Part shown: positions 34,090-42,162 of the stretch, piece after piece
Numbering within the stretch: position 1 is the stretch's first letter
Layout of the letters: each line of letters begins with the position of its first letter
Assembly (NCBI RefSeq): GCF_900115155.1
Contig: NZ_FOVM01000006.1
Coordinates: forward strand, 1 to 64,000
Reading direction: 5' to 3'
Source: Mycetocola miduiensis
Lineage (GTDB): Bacteria > Actinomycetota > Actinomycetes > Actinomycetales > Microbacteriaceae
Length of the DNA: 64,000 nucleotides
The notes under the pieces: model-generated
Databases searched by the model: none
Seen by the model: the letters and a program-made list of their open reading frames with translations, nothing else
Told to the model about the DNA's origin: nothing
Position numbers and translations under genes: made by a program

Positions 34090-35133
34090 ATGCTTTCACT
34101 ACAGACGCGGCGCCGGATGCTCGTTGCCGCGGGCGCATCACTCGCCGCAGCTCTCGTGCTTACGGGATGCACTCCTGGCGACACCAGCAATGAGACAGAA
34201 CCGACGGGCGCTTCGGCAGAAGAGAATGAGGCCGAGGGCGACACGGTCACCATCGGGTTCTCCGGCCCCGCCGCAGACCACGGCTGGCTCGGCGCCATCA
34301 ACTCCGCAGCGCTCGCCGAAGCGGAGAAGTACCCGGACATCGACCTCAAGGTCGCCGAGGGCACGAACGACGCCAACCTGCAGATCAGCCAGGTCGAGAC
34401 CTTCATCAACGACCAAGTCGACGCCATCGTGCTGCTCCCGACCGACGGTGCCGCGCTCACCGAGGTCGCCATCCAGGCCATGGAAGCCGGCATCCCGGTC
34501 ATCAACGTCGACCGTGAGTTCTCGAGCACCTTCGCTTCACGTGTCACCATCCTCGGTGACAACTACGGCATGGGCGTTTCGGCCGGCACCTACATCTGTG
34601 AGGAACTGGGTGACAACCCGGATGCCGTCGTCGCCGAGATCGCAGGGATCGACTCGCTCCCGCTGACGCAGGACCGCAGCCAGGGCTTCGCTGACGCGCT
34701 CGAAGACTGCGGACTCGAGGTTTCGAACCGCGTCGCCGCTGACTTCACCGTCCAGGGTGGAGAGGCGGCAGCGTCGCAGCTCCTCTCCGCGGCGCCGAAG
34801 ATCGATGCACTGTGGAACCACGATGACGACCAGGGTGTCGGCGTCCTCGCGGCCATCGACGCAGCGGGCCGTGACGAGTTCTTCATGGTCGGCGGTGCGG
34901 GTTCAGCCAACGCGATGCGTGAGATCCAGTCAGGTGACAGCGTGCTGAAGGCCACAGTCATCTACCCGTCCACGCAGGCGGCTGACGGCATCCGTCTCGC
35001 CCGCCTCGTCGCCCAGGGCAAGGCCATGAGCGATCTGGTCGAGATCGAGGTCCCGAACCGCATCGTTCTCAATGCGCCCGTTGTGACGAGCGAGAACGTC
35101 GACAAGTACCTGCCGACCGCTTTCGAGTCGTAG
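34090..35133 (+). CDS. ABC sugar-binding lipoprotein, ribose type
   Basis: This is a 347-residue lipoprotein, lipobox LTGC (Cys27), followed by an acidic linker and the family-4 fold: VTIGFSGPAADHGWLGAINS, INDQVDAIVLLPTDGAALTEVAIQAMEAGIPVINVDRE (first lobe) and IDALWNHDDDQGVGVLAAID (second lobe). A good ATGGAGGA ribosome site precedes the ATG. It is the soluble receptor for the divergently encoded ATPase and permease, and is followed by an intrinsic terminator that probably lets it be made in excess of the enzymes downstream. Confidence 0.93.
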   Translation: MLSLQTRRRMLVAAGASLAAALVLTGCTPGDTSNETEPTGASAEENEAEGDTVTIGFSGPAADHGWLGAINSAALAEAEKYPDIDLKVAEGTNDANLQISQVETFINDQVDAIVLLPTDGAALTEVAIQAMEAGIPVINVDREFSSTFASRVTILGDNYGMGVSAGTYICEELGDNPDAVVAEIAGIDSLPLTQDRSQGFADALEDCGLEVSNRVAADFTVQGGEAAASQLLSAAPKIDALWNHDDDQGVGVLAAIDAAGRDEFFMVGGAGSANAMREIQSGDSVLKATVIYPSTQAADGIRLARLVAQGKAMSDLVEIEVPNRIVLNAPVVTSENVDKYLPTAFES

Positions 35134-35141
35134 GCGAAGAA

Positions 35142-35169
35142 GGCGGGGTGCCGCTGGCACCCCGCCTTT
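35142..35169 (+). terminator. Intrinsic terminator/attenuator after the binding-protein gene
   Basis: GGCGGGGTGCC (35142-35152) and GGCACCCCGCC (35156-35166) form an 11-bp stem with a 3-nt loop, followed by TTTG. It lies 8 bp after the stop codon and before the oxidoreductase gene, so it is probably a partial terminator. Confidence 0.7.
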
Positions 35170-35235
35170 GCCTGCTTCGATGGCCTGTACCACCGTCTTC
35201 GCGCCCCGCGCTGGACGTCGCAAGAAAGAGGAATC

Positions 35236-36462
35236 GTGCCAAACAAACCACCGCTCCGCATCGCCATGACCGGCTACGGATTCATGGGCGCCGCTCATTC
35301 GCAGGGCTGGAGGGTCGCACCGCGGTTCTTCGACCTGCCGGCCGAACCGGAGATGACGCTCCTCGTCGGCCGAAACGCCGAAGCCGCGTCGGCAGCCGCC
35401 GAGAAGTTCGGCTGGGCCGAGACGGCGACCGACTGGCGCGATGCCGTCGCCCGCGACGACATCGACGTGATCGACATCGTCACCCCTGGCGACTCCCACG
35501 TCGACATTGCCATCGCCGCGCTTGAGGCGGGCAAGCACGTGCTGTGCGAGAAACCGCTGGCCAATTCCGTCGAAGAGGCGCGGGCGATGGCGGATGCCGC
35601 GGCGCGCGCGGCAGAACGCGGCGTGTATGCGATGGTCGGATTCACCTACCGTCGGGTGCCCGCGGCGACCTTCGCCCGCGACCTCGTGGCATCCGGTGCG
35701 GTGGGCGAGGTGCGGCAGGTCCGCGCCATGTACCTGCAGGACTGGCTCGTCGATCCTGAGGTGCCGCTCGCCTGGCGCCTGCAGAAGCACCTGGCCGGGT
35801 CGGGGGCGCTCGGTGACATCGGCGCGCACGCGATCGACCTCGCCCAGTTCATCACCGGGCAGAAGCTCACGAGCGTGAGCGGCATGCTCGAGACGTTCGT
35901 CAAGCAACGGCCGAAGCTCGCGAGCTCGTCCGGGCTGGCCGGGACGGCATCCGACGAGATGGGCGACGTCACCGTCGACGACCTCGCGCTGTTCACCGGC
36001 CGGTTCGATGGGGGAGCGGTCGGTTCGTTCGAAGCGACCCGGATGTCGACGGGCCGTAAGAACGCCCTGCGGATCGAGGTCGCCGGCTCGAAAGGCGCCA
36101 TCTCGTTCGACCTCGAAGACCTCAACTCGCTCGGTTTCTACGACGCCACGGCGCCGGCTGGGCGGCAGGGCTTCACCAAGATCATGGTCACGGAACCCGT
36201 GCACCCGTACATTGAAGCGTGGTGGCCCAGCGGCCATACCCTCGGTTACGAGCACGGTTTCACCCACCAGGCCCGCGACTTCGTGGTCGGTGTTGTCGGC
36301 GGCACTCAGCCGACTCCGTCGTTTGCCGACGGCCTGCAGGTCCAGCAGGTTCTCGACGCGGTCGAGCGCAGCGCCGAATCCGGCAGCGCCTGGATCCCGA
36401 CGTCCGAGTCTGCCGGCTCGCCGGCATCCGTTTCCTCTCTCGTGTCACCCACCAAGGAGTAG
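35236..36462 (+). CDS. Gfo/Idh/MocA-family NAD(P)-dependent sugar oxidoreductase
   Basis: This is a 408-residue protein starting at GTG 35236 (ribosome site AAAGAGG). The Rossmann opening is RIAMTGYGFMGAAHSQGW, followed by DVIDIVTPGDSHVDIAIAALEAGKHVLCEKPLA with the conserved EKP lysine, then the alpha/beta domain (GALGDIGAHAIDLAQFITG) with the GDIGxHxID pattern typical of sugar dehydrogenases. Adjacent to a TIM-barrel isomerase and a sugar importer, it probably oxidises the imported sugar or a keto derivative such as an inositol. Confidence 0.9.
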   Translation: MPNKPPLRIAMTGYGFMGAAHSQGWRVAPRFFDLPAEPEMTLLVGRNAEAASAAAEKFGWAETATDWRDAVARDDIDVIDIVTPGDSHVDIAIAALEAGKHVLCEKPLANSVEEARAMADAAARAAERGVYAMVGFTYRRVPAATFARDLVASGAVGEVRQVRAMYLQDWLVDPEVPLAWRLQKHLAGSGALGDIGAHAIDLAQFITGQKLTSVSGMLETFVKQRPKLASSSGLAGTASDEMGDVTVDDLALFTGRFDGGAVGSFEATRMSTGRKNALRIEVAGSKGAISFDLEDLNSLGFYDATAPAGRQGFTKIMVTEPVHPYIEAWWPSGHTLGYEHGFTHQARDFVVGVVGGTQPTPSFADGLQVQQVLDAVERSAESGSAWIPTSESAGSPASVSSLVSPTKE

Positions 36463-36465
36463 ATC

Positions 36466-37470
36466 ATGCCTCGCCCCGTCACCCTGTTCACCGGCCAGTG
36501 GGCCGACCTGCCGTTCGAAGAAGTCGCGCGTCTCGCCTCCGGGTGGGGCTACGACGGACTCGAGATCGCCTGCTGGGGCGACCACCTCGACCCATGGCGC
36601 TGGGATGACGAAGAGTATGTCGCCGGCAAGCTCGCGCTGCTGGAAAAGTACAACCTCAAGGTCTGGACGATCTCTAATCACCTCAAGGGCCAGGCGGTCT
36701 GCGACGACCCGATCGACCAGCGGCACCGTGACATCCTGCCCGACGTCGTCTGGGGGGACGGCGACCCTGAAGGTGTTCGGCAGCGGGCGGCTGAGGAGCT
36801 GAAGAACACGGCGCGGCTCGCTGCCAAGCTCGGGGTGAAGACGGTGACCGGGTTCACCGGGTCGTCGATCTGGAAGTACGTGGCGATGTTCCCGCCGGCC
36901 TCGGAGGCGATGGTGGATGCCGGGTACCAGGACTTCGCCGACCGCTGGAACCCGATCCTCGACGTGTTCGACGAGGTTGGCGTTCGATTCGCGCACGAGG
37001 TGCACCCGTCTGAGATCGCGTATGACTATTGGACTACGGTGCGCACGCTCGAGGCGATCGGACACCGGGAGGCGTTCGGGTTGAACTGGGACCCGTCGCA
37101 CATGGTGTGGCAGGACATCGACCCGGTGGGGTTTCTCTGGGACTTCAAGGACCGGATCTACCACGTGCACTGCAAAGACACGAAGAAGCGCCTCGGCAAC
37201 GGGCGCAACGGGCGGCTCTCGTCGCACCTGCCGTGGGCGGATCCGCGCCGCGGCTGGGACTTCATCTCGACGGGCCACGGGGATGTTCCGTGGGAGGACG
37301 CGTTCCGCATGATGAACGCGATCGGTTACGCCGGTCCGCTCTCGGTGGAGTGGGAGGACGCCGGCATGGACCGCCTCGTCGGAGCTCCAGAAGCGCTGGA
37401 GTTCGTGCGCTCGTTCGCGTTCGACCCGCCTGCGGCGGCGTTCGACGCGGCATTCAGCACGAAGAACTAG
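36466..37470 (+). CDS. Sugar phosphate isomerase/epimerase (AP endonuclease 2-like TIM barrel)
   Basis: This is a 334-residue xylose isomerase-like TIM barrel. Metal ligand motifs typical of the family are visible: [39 protein letters not shown] and [12 protein letters not shown]; the start [36 protein letters not shown] is characteristic of a group found beside Gfo/Idh oxidoreductases. It begins 3 bp after the oxidoreductase stop, with AAGGAG in front. It probably isomerises or epimerises the keto product of that enzyme. Confidence 0.9.
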   Translation: MPRPVTLFTGQWADLPFEEVARLASGWGYDGLEIACWGDHLDPWRWDDEEYVAGKLALLEKYNLKVWTISNHLKGQAVCDDPIDQRHRDILPDVVWGDGDPEGVRQRAAEELKNTARLAAKLGVKTVTGFTGSSIWKYVAMFPPASEAMVDAGYQDFADRWNPILDVFDEVGVRFAHEVHPSEIAYDYWTTVRTLEAIGHREAFGLNWDPSHMVWQDIDPVGFLWDFKDRIYHVHCKDTKKRLGNGRNGRLSSHLPWADPRRGWDFISTGHGDVPWEDAFRMMNAIGYAGPLSVEWEDAGMDRLVGAPEALEFVRSFAFDPPAAAFDAAFSTKN

Positions 37471-37484
37471 GGCCGTTACTCGTT

Positions 37485-37563
37485 CATAACTCCGCCAGAA
37501 ACCGCCCGGGAGGCCCGGTTCAGACCGAATCGGGCCGCTGGGGGTAGATCTGGCGGAGTTATG
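37485..37563. repeat. Palindromic element 2
   Basis: CATAACTCCGCCAGA (37485-37499) is the exact reverse complement of TCTGGCGGAGTTATG (37549-37563); the 49-bp interior contains a further GC-rich partial palindrome. It lies between two convergent stop codons, a terminator position. Confidence 0.85.
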
Positions 37564-37568
37564 CGCGG

Positions 37569-38774
37569 TCACCGCGCGGCGGCATCCGCAAGGTCGACCA
37601 CCATGGCTTCGACGCTCTCCGGCGAGAGCACATGGTGGATGGCGAGGATGCTGGCGCCGAGCACCGCGGCGTTGACGCCGACGCTCGACTGGCTGATCTG
37701 CAGGTGCTGGGTAGCCAGCGGCATCGATCGGGCGTAAACGACCTCGCGCACACCGGCGATGAGGTGTTCGCCGGCCTGGGCCATGGCGCCTCCGATGACG
37801 ATGACGGACGGGTTGATCAGACTGATGCACGCGTTGAGGATCTCGCCGAGGTCCCGTCCCGCTTGACGAACGGTCTGGATGGCTTTCGGGTTTCCGCCAC
37901 GGACGAGTTCGACGACATCCCGGCTCGTTTCGGCAGGGATCCCCTGCGCGGTGAGTGCCGCGGCGAGGGCCGGGCCCGACGCCACCGCCTCGATGCAGCC
38001 GACGTTGCCGCAGTGGCAGACCGTTTCATTGTCGCGAAAAACGCGGACGTGGCCGATGTCGCCTGCCACTCCCTGGGCGCCGCGCTGCAGCATTCCGCGC
38101 GAGATGACGCCGGCACCGATACCCGTCGCGACCTTGACGAAGATGAGGTGGTCGACCTGCGGCCAGGCCGCCGCTCGCTCACCGATGGCCATGATGTTCA
38201 CGTCGTTGTCGACGAGCACCGGAACGTCGAAGTGTGACCCGAGCCAGGCGGGCACGTCGAAGTTGTCCCAGCCGGGCATGATCGGCGGGTTGATCGGGCG
38301 CCCGCTGGAGTGTTCCACGGGTCCTGGCAGGCCGACGCCGATCGCAAGGAGGTCATCGAGGGAGCGCCCGACGCGACCGATGAGCCTGTCGCCGGCCTTG
38401 ATCACCCAGTTGAGGACCGTCTCGGGGCCTTCGGTGATGTCGATGATCCCGGAGTCCTCGCTGAGCGGCCGGCCGACGAGGTCGCTGACGGCGATGCGCA
38501 CGTGGGTGGCGCCGATGTCGACACCGAGCACCACTTTGTTGCCGCCGGTGAGGGCGAACTGTGATGACGGGCGGCCGCCGGTCGACGGAGCGGTGTCGGC
38601 GGGGCCGATGAGTCCGAGTTGCATGAGCGAATCGATGCGGAGCCCGACGGTGGAGCGGGCGAGCCCGGTGATCCGGGCCAGTTCGGTGCGCGTCCGTGGG
38701 CGCCCGTCACGCAGGATCTGGAAAATATCGCTCGTCGCCGACGTTCCGAGGGCAGCAGGACTTATGTCGACCAT
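37569..38774 (-). CDS. ROK-family transcriptional regulator
   Basis: This is a 401-residue protein with an N-terminal winged helix (FQILRDGRPRTRTELARITGLARSTVGLRIDSL) and a ROK/ASKHA domain: GVDIGATHVRIAVSDL (phosphate loop) and the zinc-binding CHCGNVGCIEAVASG near residues 255-270. NagC/Mlc/XylR relatives bind sugars and repress transport operons. The ATG at 38774 is 6 nt after a TTGAAT box on the minus strand, suggesting a leaderless mRNA; starts further upstream are less likely. It is predicted to control the importer and enzymes at 31357-37470. Confidence 0.92.
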   Translation of the reverse strand: MVDISPAALGTSATSDIFQILRDGRPRTRTELARITGLARSTVGLRIDSLMQLGLIGPADTAPSTGGRPSSQFALTGGNKVVLGVDIGATHVRIAVSDLVGRPLSEDSGIIDITEGPETVLNWVIKAGDRLIGRVGRSLDDLLAIGVGLPGPVEHSSGRPINPPIMPGWDNFDVPAWLGSHFDVPVLVDNDVNIMAIGERAAAWPQVDHLIFVKVATGIGAGVISRGMLQRGAQGVAGDIGHVRVFRDNETVCHCGNVGCIEAVASGPALAAALTAQGIPAETSRDVVELVRGGNPKAIQTVRQAGRDLGEILNACISLINPSVIVIGGAMAQAGEHLIAGVREVVYARSMPLATQHLQISQSSVGVNAAVLGASILAIHHVLSPESVEAMVVDLADAAAR

Positions 38775-38816
38775 AAGGCAATTCAAGCACACCGAACGGC
38801 CAAAAGTGTCGCAGCT

Positions 38817-38828
38817 TCGTCATATGTG
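38817..38828. promoter_or_regulatory. Second copy of the candidate ROK operator word
   Basis: TCGTCATATGTG is the exact reverse complement of CACATATGACGA at 33931-33942. It lies 43 bp upstream of the ROK gene start, between that gene and the divergent gene at 38885, consistent with autoregulation. Confidence 0.5.
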
Positions 38829-38884
38829 CTCACGCAAGCCAGGCGAACGGGTCTCCTCGCAGCCGACTCGGATACCGTGTAATC

Positions 38885-39766
38885 ATGCCTCAAATCACAC
38901 TCCCCTCGGTGCTGACCCGCGCCGAGTGGCAGGCGCGTGAGGATGCCCACCAGCAGCATGCAGACGACCTCACCGCAAACTGGCGCGTGCGCGTGCAGCG
39001 AGGCGAGAAGCATCCGATCGAGGACTTCCTCTTCACCTACTACCCGTTCAAGCCGCGGTTGTTGCGGCGCTGGCACCCGGGAGCGGGCGTGCTGCTGGCG
39101 GATGCCGCTGCGGAGGGCCGCGTGGACTGGCGCTGGTACCGCCTCGACGGCGACGGACTCGTGGTCGACGCCGACGCGTTTCTCGCCGCTAACGGCTCGT
39201 CGGTCGACTTCATCGAGAAGCTGCTCAGCCGCACTGCCGCGCGGGTGAGCCAGTTCGGTTGCTTCGGCCTCCACGAGTGGGCGATGGTCTACCGGCAGGG
39301 CGAACACCGTCATACGGTTCCGCTGCGGCTCGGCCAGGCCGGTACGGATGCCGTCGTCGAGTCCCACCACATCGGCTGCTCCCACTTCGACGCGTTCCGT
39401 TTCTTCACCCCGGCCGCCGTTGTGCGCAACCGACTGCAGCCGACCCGCGAGACGTCGGCCGAGCTCGAGCAGCCCGGTTGCCTGCACGCCGGCATGGACG
39501 TCTACAAATGGGCGATCAAACTCGGCCCACTCGTGCCGGGTGAGGTGCTGCTCGACGCGTTCACGCTGGCCCGCGACATCCGCTGGCTCGACATGCGTGC
39601 ATCACCGTACGACATGGCGCCATGGGGTGCCGAGCCGGTCGCGATCGAAACTGCCGCGGGCAAAGCAGAGTACGTGCGGCAGCAGCGCGCTTTCGCCGAA
39701 CGTTCGAACGCGCTCAGGGCGCGAGTCGTCGAGGCGATCCAGGTCGCGCGCGCGACCATCGGCTGA
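38885..39766 (+). CDS. Conserved actinobacterial protein often labelled 3-methyladenine DNA glycosylase
   Basis: This is a 293-residue soluble protein. Landmarks are WRVRVQRGEKHPIEDFLFTYY, RLLRRWHPGAGVLL, RVSQFGCFGLHEWAMVYRQG, SHHIGCSHFDAFRFFTP and CLHAGMDVYKWAIKLGPLVPGE. I recall proteins of this type being annotated as 3-methyladenine glycosylases, but I see no HhH-GPD or AAG motif that supports the activity, so the name should be treated with caution. His and Cys residues in GCSHFD and CLHAGMD could bind metal. TACCGT (38873-38878) lies 6 nt before the ATG: probably leaderless. Confidence 0.75.
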   Translation: MPQITLPSVLTRAEWQAREDAHQQHADDLTANWRVRVQRGEKHPIEDFLFTYYPFKPRLLRRWHPGAGVLLADAAAEGRVDWRWYRLDGDGLVVDADAFLAANGSSVDFIEKLLSRTAARVSQFGCFGLHEWAMVYRQGEHRHTVPLRLGQAGTDAVVESHHIGCSHFDAFRFFTPAAVVRNRLQPTRETSAELEQPGCLHAGMDVYKWAIKLGPLVPGEVLLDAFTLARDIRWLDMRASPYDMAPWGAEPVAIETAAGKAEYVRQQRAFAERSNALRARVVEAIQVARATIG

Positions 39767-39895
39767 CATCGCCGCGGCCGTGGAAGATCGACGGGTCGCC
39801 GGTCGGCGGCTTCTAGCCCCGTGTGTGGGTGTCTACCGGCGGCATCCGCTTCGGTACTACACTTCAGCAACATCCGTCACACGGAAGGACACAGC

Positions 39896-40318
39896 ATGGT
39901 CCCCGACATCAACTACTGGGCGGTACTCCTCGCCACCCTCTCGAGCATGGTCGTCGGCTCGATCTGGTACACGCCGAAAGTGTTCGGCAACTACTGGATG
40001 AAGGCCGCCGACGTCACCCCGTCCGGCAACTCGAGGGACGCCATCCGGCCGATCATCCTCACGGTGATCGTGAGTTTCGTCACCGCCTGGGTGCTGGCGG
40101 GCGCATCTTTCATCGCCTGGGACTTCTACGGCGGCAGCTTTTTCGTGAATGCCCTGCTCACCGGCATCATCCTCTGGGCCGGTTTCACGGCGGCCCGCTT
40201 CATCACCCACGACGCCTTCGACCGCCGACCCACCGGGCTGACGGTGCTCAACGTCGCCCACGAGTTCGTGACCATCGTGATCATGGCCATCATCATCGGG
40301 GTCTGGCCGCCCGCCTGA
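39896..40318 (+). CDS. DUF1761-like membrane protein
   Basis: This is a 140-residue protein with four predicted transmembrane helices. The opening INYWAVLLATLSSMVVGSIWYTPKVFGNYWM is typical of DUF1761 proteins, and the third helix region has ALLTGIILWAGFTAARFITHDAFDRRP. The ATG at 39896 has GGAAGGA upstream, so an earlier in-frame start was rejected. Function unknown. It stands alone and ends before a palindromic element. Confidence 0.85.
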   Translation: MVPDINYWAVLLATLSSMVVGSIWYTPKVFGNYWMKAADVTPSGNSRDAIRPIILTVIVSFVTAWVLAGASFIAWDFYGGSFFVNALLTGIILWAGFTAARFITHDAFDRRPTGLTVLNVAHEFVTIVIMAIIIGVWPPA

Positions 40319-40354
40319 CCGGCTCCGGTCGGCGGACGCCACCGCCGCGGTGTG

Positions 40355-40446
40355 CATAACTCCGCCAGCTTCGGGATGCGACGGTGTGCGAGCCGCTGAT
40401 CGGCGCGAGAACGCCCTCCGCGGTCGTGCGCTCTGGCTGAGTTATG
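40355..40446. repeat. Palindromic element 3
   Basis: CATAACTCCGCCAG (40355-40368) pairs with CTGGCTGAGTTATG (40433-40446) with one mismatch; the interior is 64 bp. It lies between convergent genes. Confidence 0.75.
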
Positions 40447-40485
40447 CTCACCAGCCCGCCGAGACCCTGGCGGAGCACGGTCGGC

Positions 40486-41280
40486 TCAGGCCGGGGTCGG
40501 CAACGGCTTCGGCGCCCGGACCCGGGCCGCGATGGTCGCCAGGAGGATCGCAGCGACCGCGACGATGGCCGTGATCGCGGTCGGTACCGAGATCAGGTCG
40601 CCGAAGAGGCGCCCGACGGCAACCCAGGCGATGCCCCAGCACAGTGACGCGGCGGGGGCGAGACGGCCGCGGTCGAACAGGGCGAGGCCCACTCCGATCA
40701 CTCCGGCAGCGCCGATCAGCACAACGCCCCACAGATCGGCCGAGATCCCGAACCCGGTGAACCCGGCCGCGGTGAGTACCGCCGCCACGTTCGCCACGGT
40801 CGCGATCGTCACCCAGCCGAGGTAGAGGCCGATGGTGCCGTCGGTCAGGATCCCGTCGATGAGGTTGCGCGGCCGCGACGCGAGTGTCAGGCGGAACGCC
40901 CAGATGAGTACGAGCAGAAGCAGCACAATGATCGGAACACTCGCCCAGAGCAGGTCGAACTGCACACTGAGGATCCACGCCGCATTGAGGATCAGCGACA
41001 GCGCGATGGGGTAGCCCAGCCGGCGGTGTCGCGTGGCATGCGCTTGGGCTGGCAGCAACTGCCAGATCGTGTAGCCGACGAGGCCGGCGTAGATGACCGA
41101 CCAGATGGCGAAGGCCGGGCCGGCGGGCGCGACCGGCGTGGCATCCGCCGAGAGAGCACCGCCCGAGGCTTCGGCGATCGGTGTGCCGCCCGCTGCCCCT
41201 GAGCCGATGAACGCTCCAACGATGGCGAGGATGGCGCCGACCAGAACGACGATCTGGCGCAGTCGGTCGTTCCGGTTCAC
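40486..41280 (-). CDS. TspO/MBR-like tryptophan-rich membrane protein
   Basis: This is a 264-residue hydrophobic protein with about seven helices, longer than the five-helix TspO core of about 160 residues. TspO-type segments include PAGPAFAIWSVIYAGLVGYTIWQ, LNAAWILSVQF, YLGWVTIATVANVAAVL and SLCWGIAWVAVGR, with Trp residues at the usual places. TspO proteins bind tetrapyrroles and respond to light or oxygen in Rhodobacter; this long form is uncharacterised. It has an ATG start. Confidence 0.78.
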   Translation of the reverse strand: MNRNDRLRQIVVLVGAILAIVGAFIGSGAAGGTPIAEASGGALSADATPVAPAGPAFAIWSVIYAGLVGYTIWQLLPAQAHATRHRRLGYPIALSLILNAAWILSVQFDLLWASVPIIVLLLLVLIWAFRLTLASRPRNLIDGILTDGTIGLYLGWVTIATVANVAAVLTAAGFTGFGISADLWGVVLIGAAGVIGVGLALFDRGRLAPAASLCWGIAWVAVGRLFGDLISVPTAITAIVAVAAILLATIAARVRAPKPLPTPA

Positions 41281-41342
41281 GGTCGTCCCCTATCCCGCCC
41301 GGTGTGCCAAGCGTGCGTCGACCCTAGCAACCCGCCACGTCG

Positions 41343-41499
41343 GCGCATATAGCTCCGCCAATCCGAAGCCGCACGGGAAGCGCGGCGCCTGCCGGCGCGG
41401 GCGCGCATAACTCCGTCAATCCGAAGCCGCACGGGAAGTGCCCCACCTGCCGGCGCGGGCCGGCAGGTGGGGCACAGTGGGATTGGCGGAGTTATGCGC
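41343..41499. repeat. Palindromic element 4, nested and partly duplicated
   Basis: Two left-arm copies (41343-41380 and 41403-41438; beginning GCGCATATAGCTCCGCCA and GCGCATAACTCCGTCA, both followed by ATCCGAAGCCGCACGGGAAG) precede one right arm ATTGGCGGAGTTATGCGC (41482-41499). Inside, GTGCCCCACCTGCCGG (41438-41453) and CCGGCAGGTGGGGCAC (41460-41475) form a perfect 16-bp stem with a 6-nt loop. The whole intergenic stretch 41281-41538 holds nothing else that I recognise. Confidence 0.85.
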
Positions 41500-41538
41500 A
41501 AAGGGGAGCGGACAGGGGGCGCCGCCGGGTTCGGGGAG

Positions 41539-42078
41539 CTACGCCGCGCGACCCATGTCGCTCTTCCTTGGCCCGCCACTCTGGGGTTTGCCGCTCTGGG
41601 GTTTGCTACTCCGGGCCCCGCCACTCTGGGGTTTGCCGCTCCGGGGCCCGCTACTCCGGGGCCCGCCACTGGGTTCTTCGTCACTAACGAGCGTGCGCGG
41701 CCCGGCCACGACGGCTCCGTTCGGGATGGTGCTGTCGCGGGCGATGCGCGCGCCTGCGCCGATTGTGGCTTTCGCGCCGATCCGGGTGTGGCTGCCGATC
41801 TCGGCTCCGACTCCGACAGTCGTGTCGGCGCCGACATGAACGTTGGCGCCGACGAAAACTCCGGCCGCGAGGTTTGCGCCGCGGTCGATCCAGCTTCCGG
41901 CGCCGATCCAGCAGTGGCCGGCGAGGTTGGCGCCGGGTTCGATGTACGCGGTGGGTTCGATATAGGTCGTCGGGTCGACGGTGGCAGTTTGCGCGACGAA
42001 TCCTCGCCCGTTGCGGTGGCGACGGTACTTCGCGATCTCGCCAGCGCGAGACTCGATCTCCTCAAATACTTTGCTCAT
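41539..42078 (-). CDS. Hexapeptide-repeat (left-handed beta-helix) protein with repetitive tail
   Basis: This is a 179-residue protein. Residues about 27-125 are hexapeptide repeats (DPTTYIEPTAYIEPGANLA, then WIGAGSWIDRGANLAAGVFVG and on) that fold as a left-handed beta helix, as in acyl and acetyl transferases and gamma-carbonic anhydrases. The usual catalytic His is not obvious. The C-terminal about 45 residues are a low-complexity Ser/Gly/Pro/Lys/Arg repeat (SSGPRSGKPQSGGARSSKPQ and on), basic and disordered. It may be a transferase or a scaffold. Confidence 0.8.
   Translation of the reverse strand: MSKVFEEIESRAGEIAKYRRHRNGRGFVAQTATVDPTTYIEPTAYIEPGANLAGHCWIGAGSWIDRGANLAAGVFVGANVHVGADTTVGVGAEIGSHTRIGAKATIGAGARIARDSTIPNGAVVAGPRTLVSDEEPSGGPRSSGPRSGKPQSGGARSSKPQSGKPQSGGPRKSDMGRAA
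41573..41672. repeat. Degenerate about 15-bp tandem repeat encoding the hexapeptide protein's tail
   Basis: The plus strand reads as repeated variants of CCACTCTGGGGTTTG and CTACTCCGGGGCCCG about seven times. Translated on the minus strand it gives the alternating SGKPQ and SSGPR/SSKPQ units. Repeat number is likely to vary between strains. Confidence 0.75.
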
Positions 42079-42162
42079 GATGCCTTTCGGCGCACACCAC
42101 AGTGAGACGGATTGTGTGCGCTATCAGCATCAACCCCGCAGGTCAGTGGTCGATTCCTGCTC

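Noticed and set aside
41343-41499. CRISPR-like repeat pattern
   Set aside because: The two repeated arms are adjacent copies within a palindrome, not evenly spaced repeats with unique spacers, and no cas gene is near.
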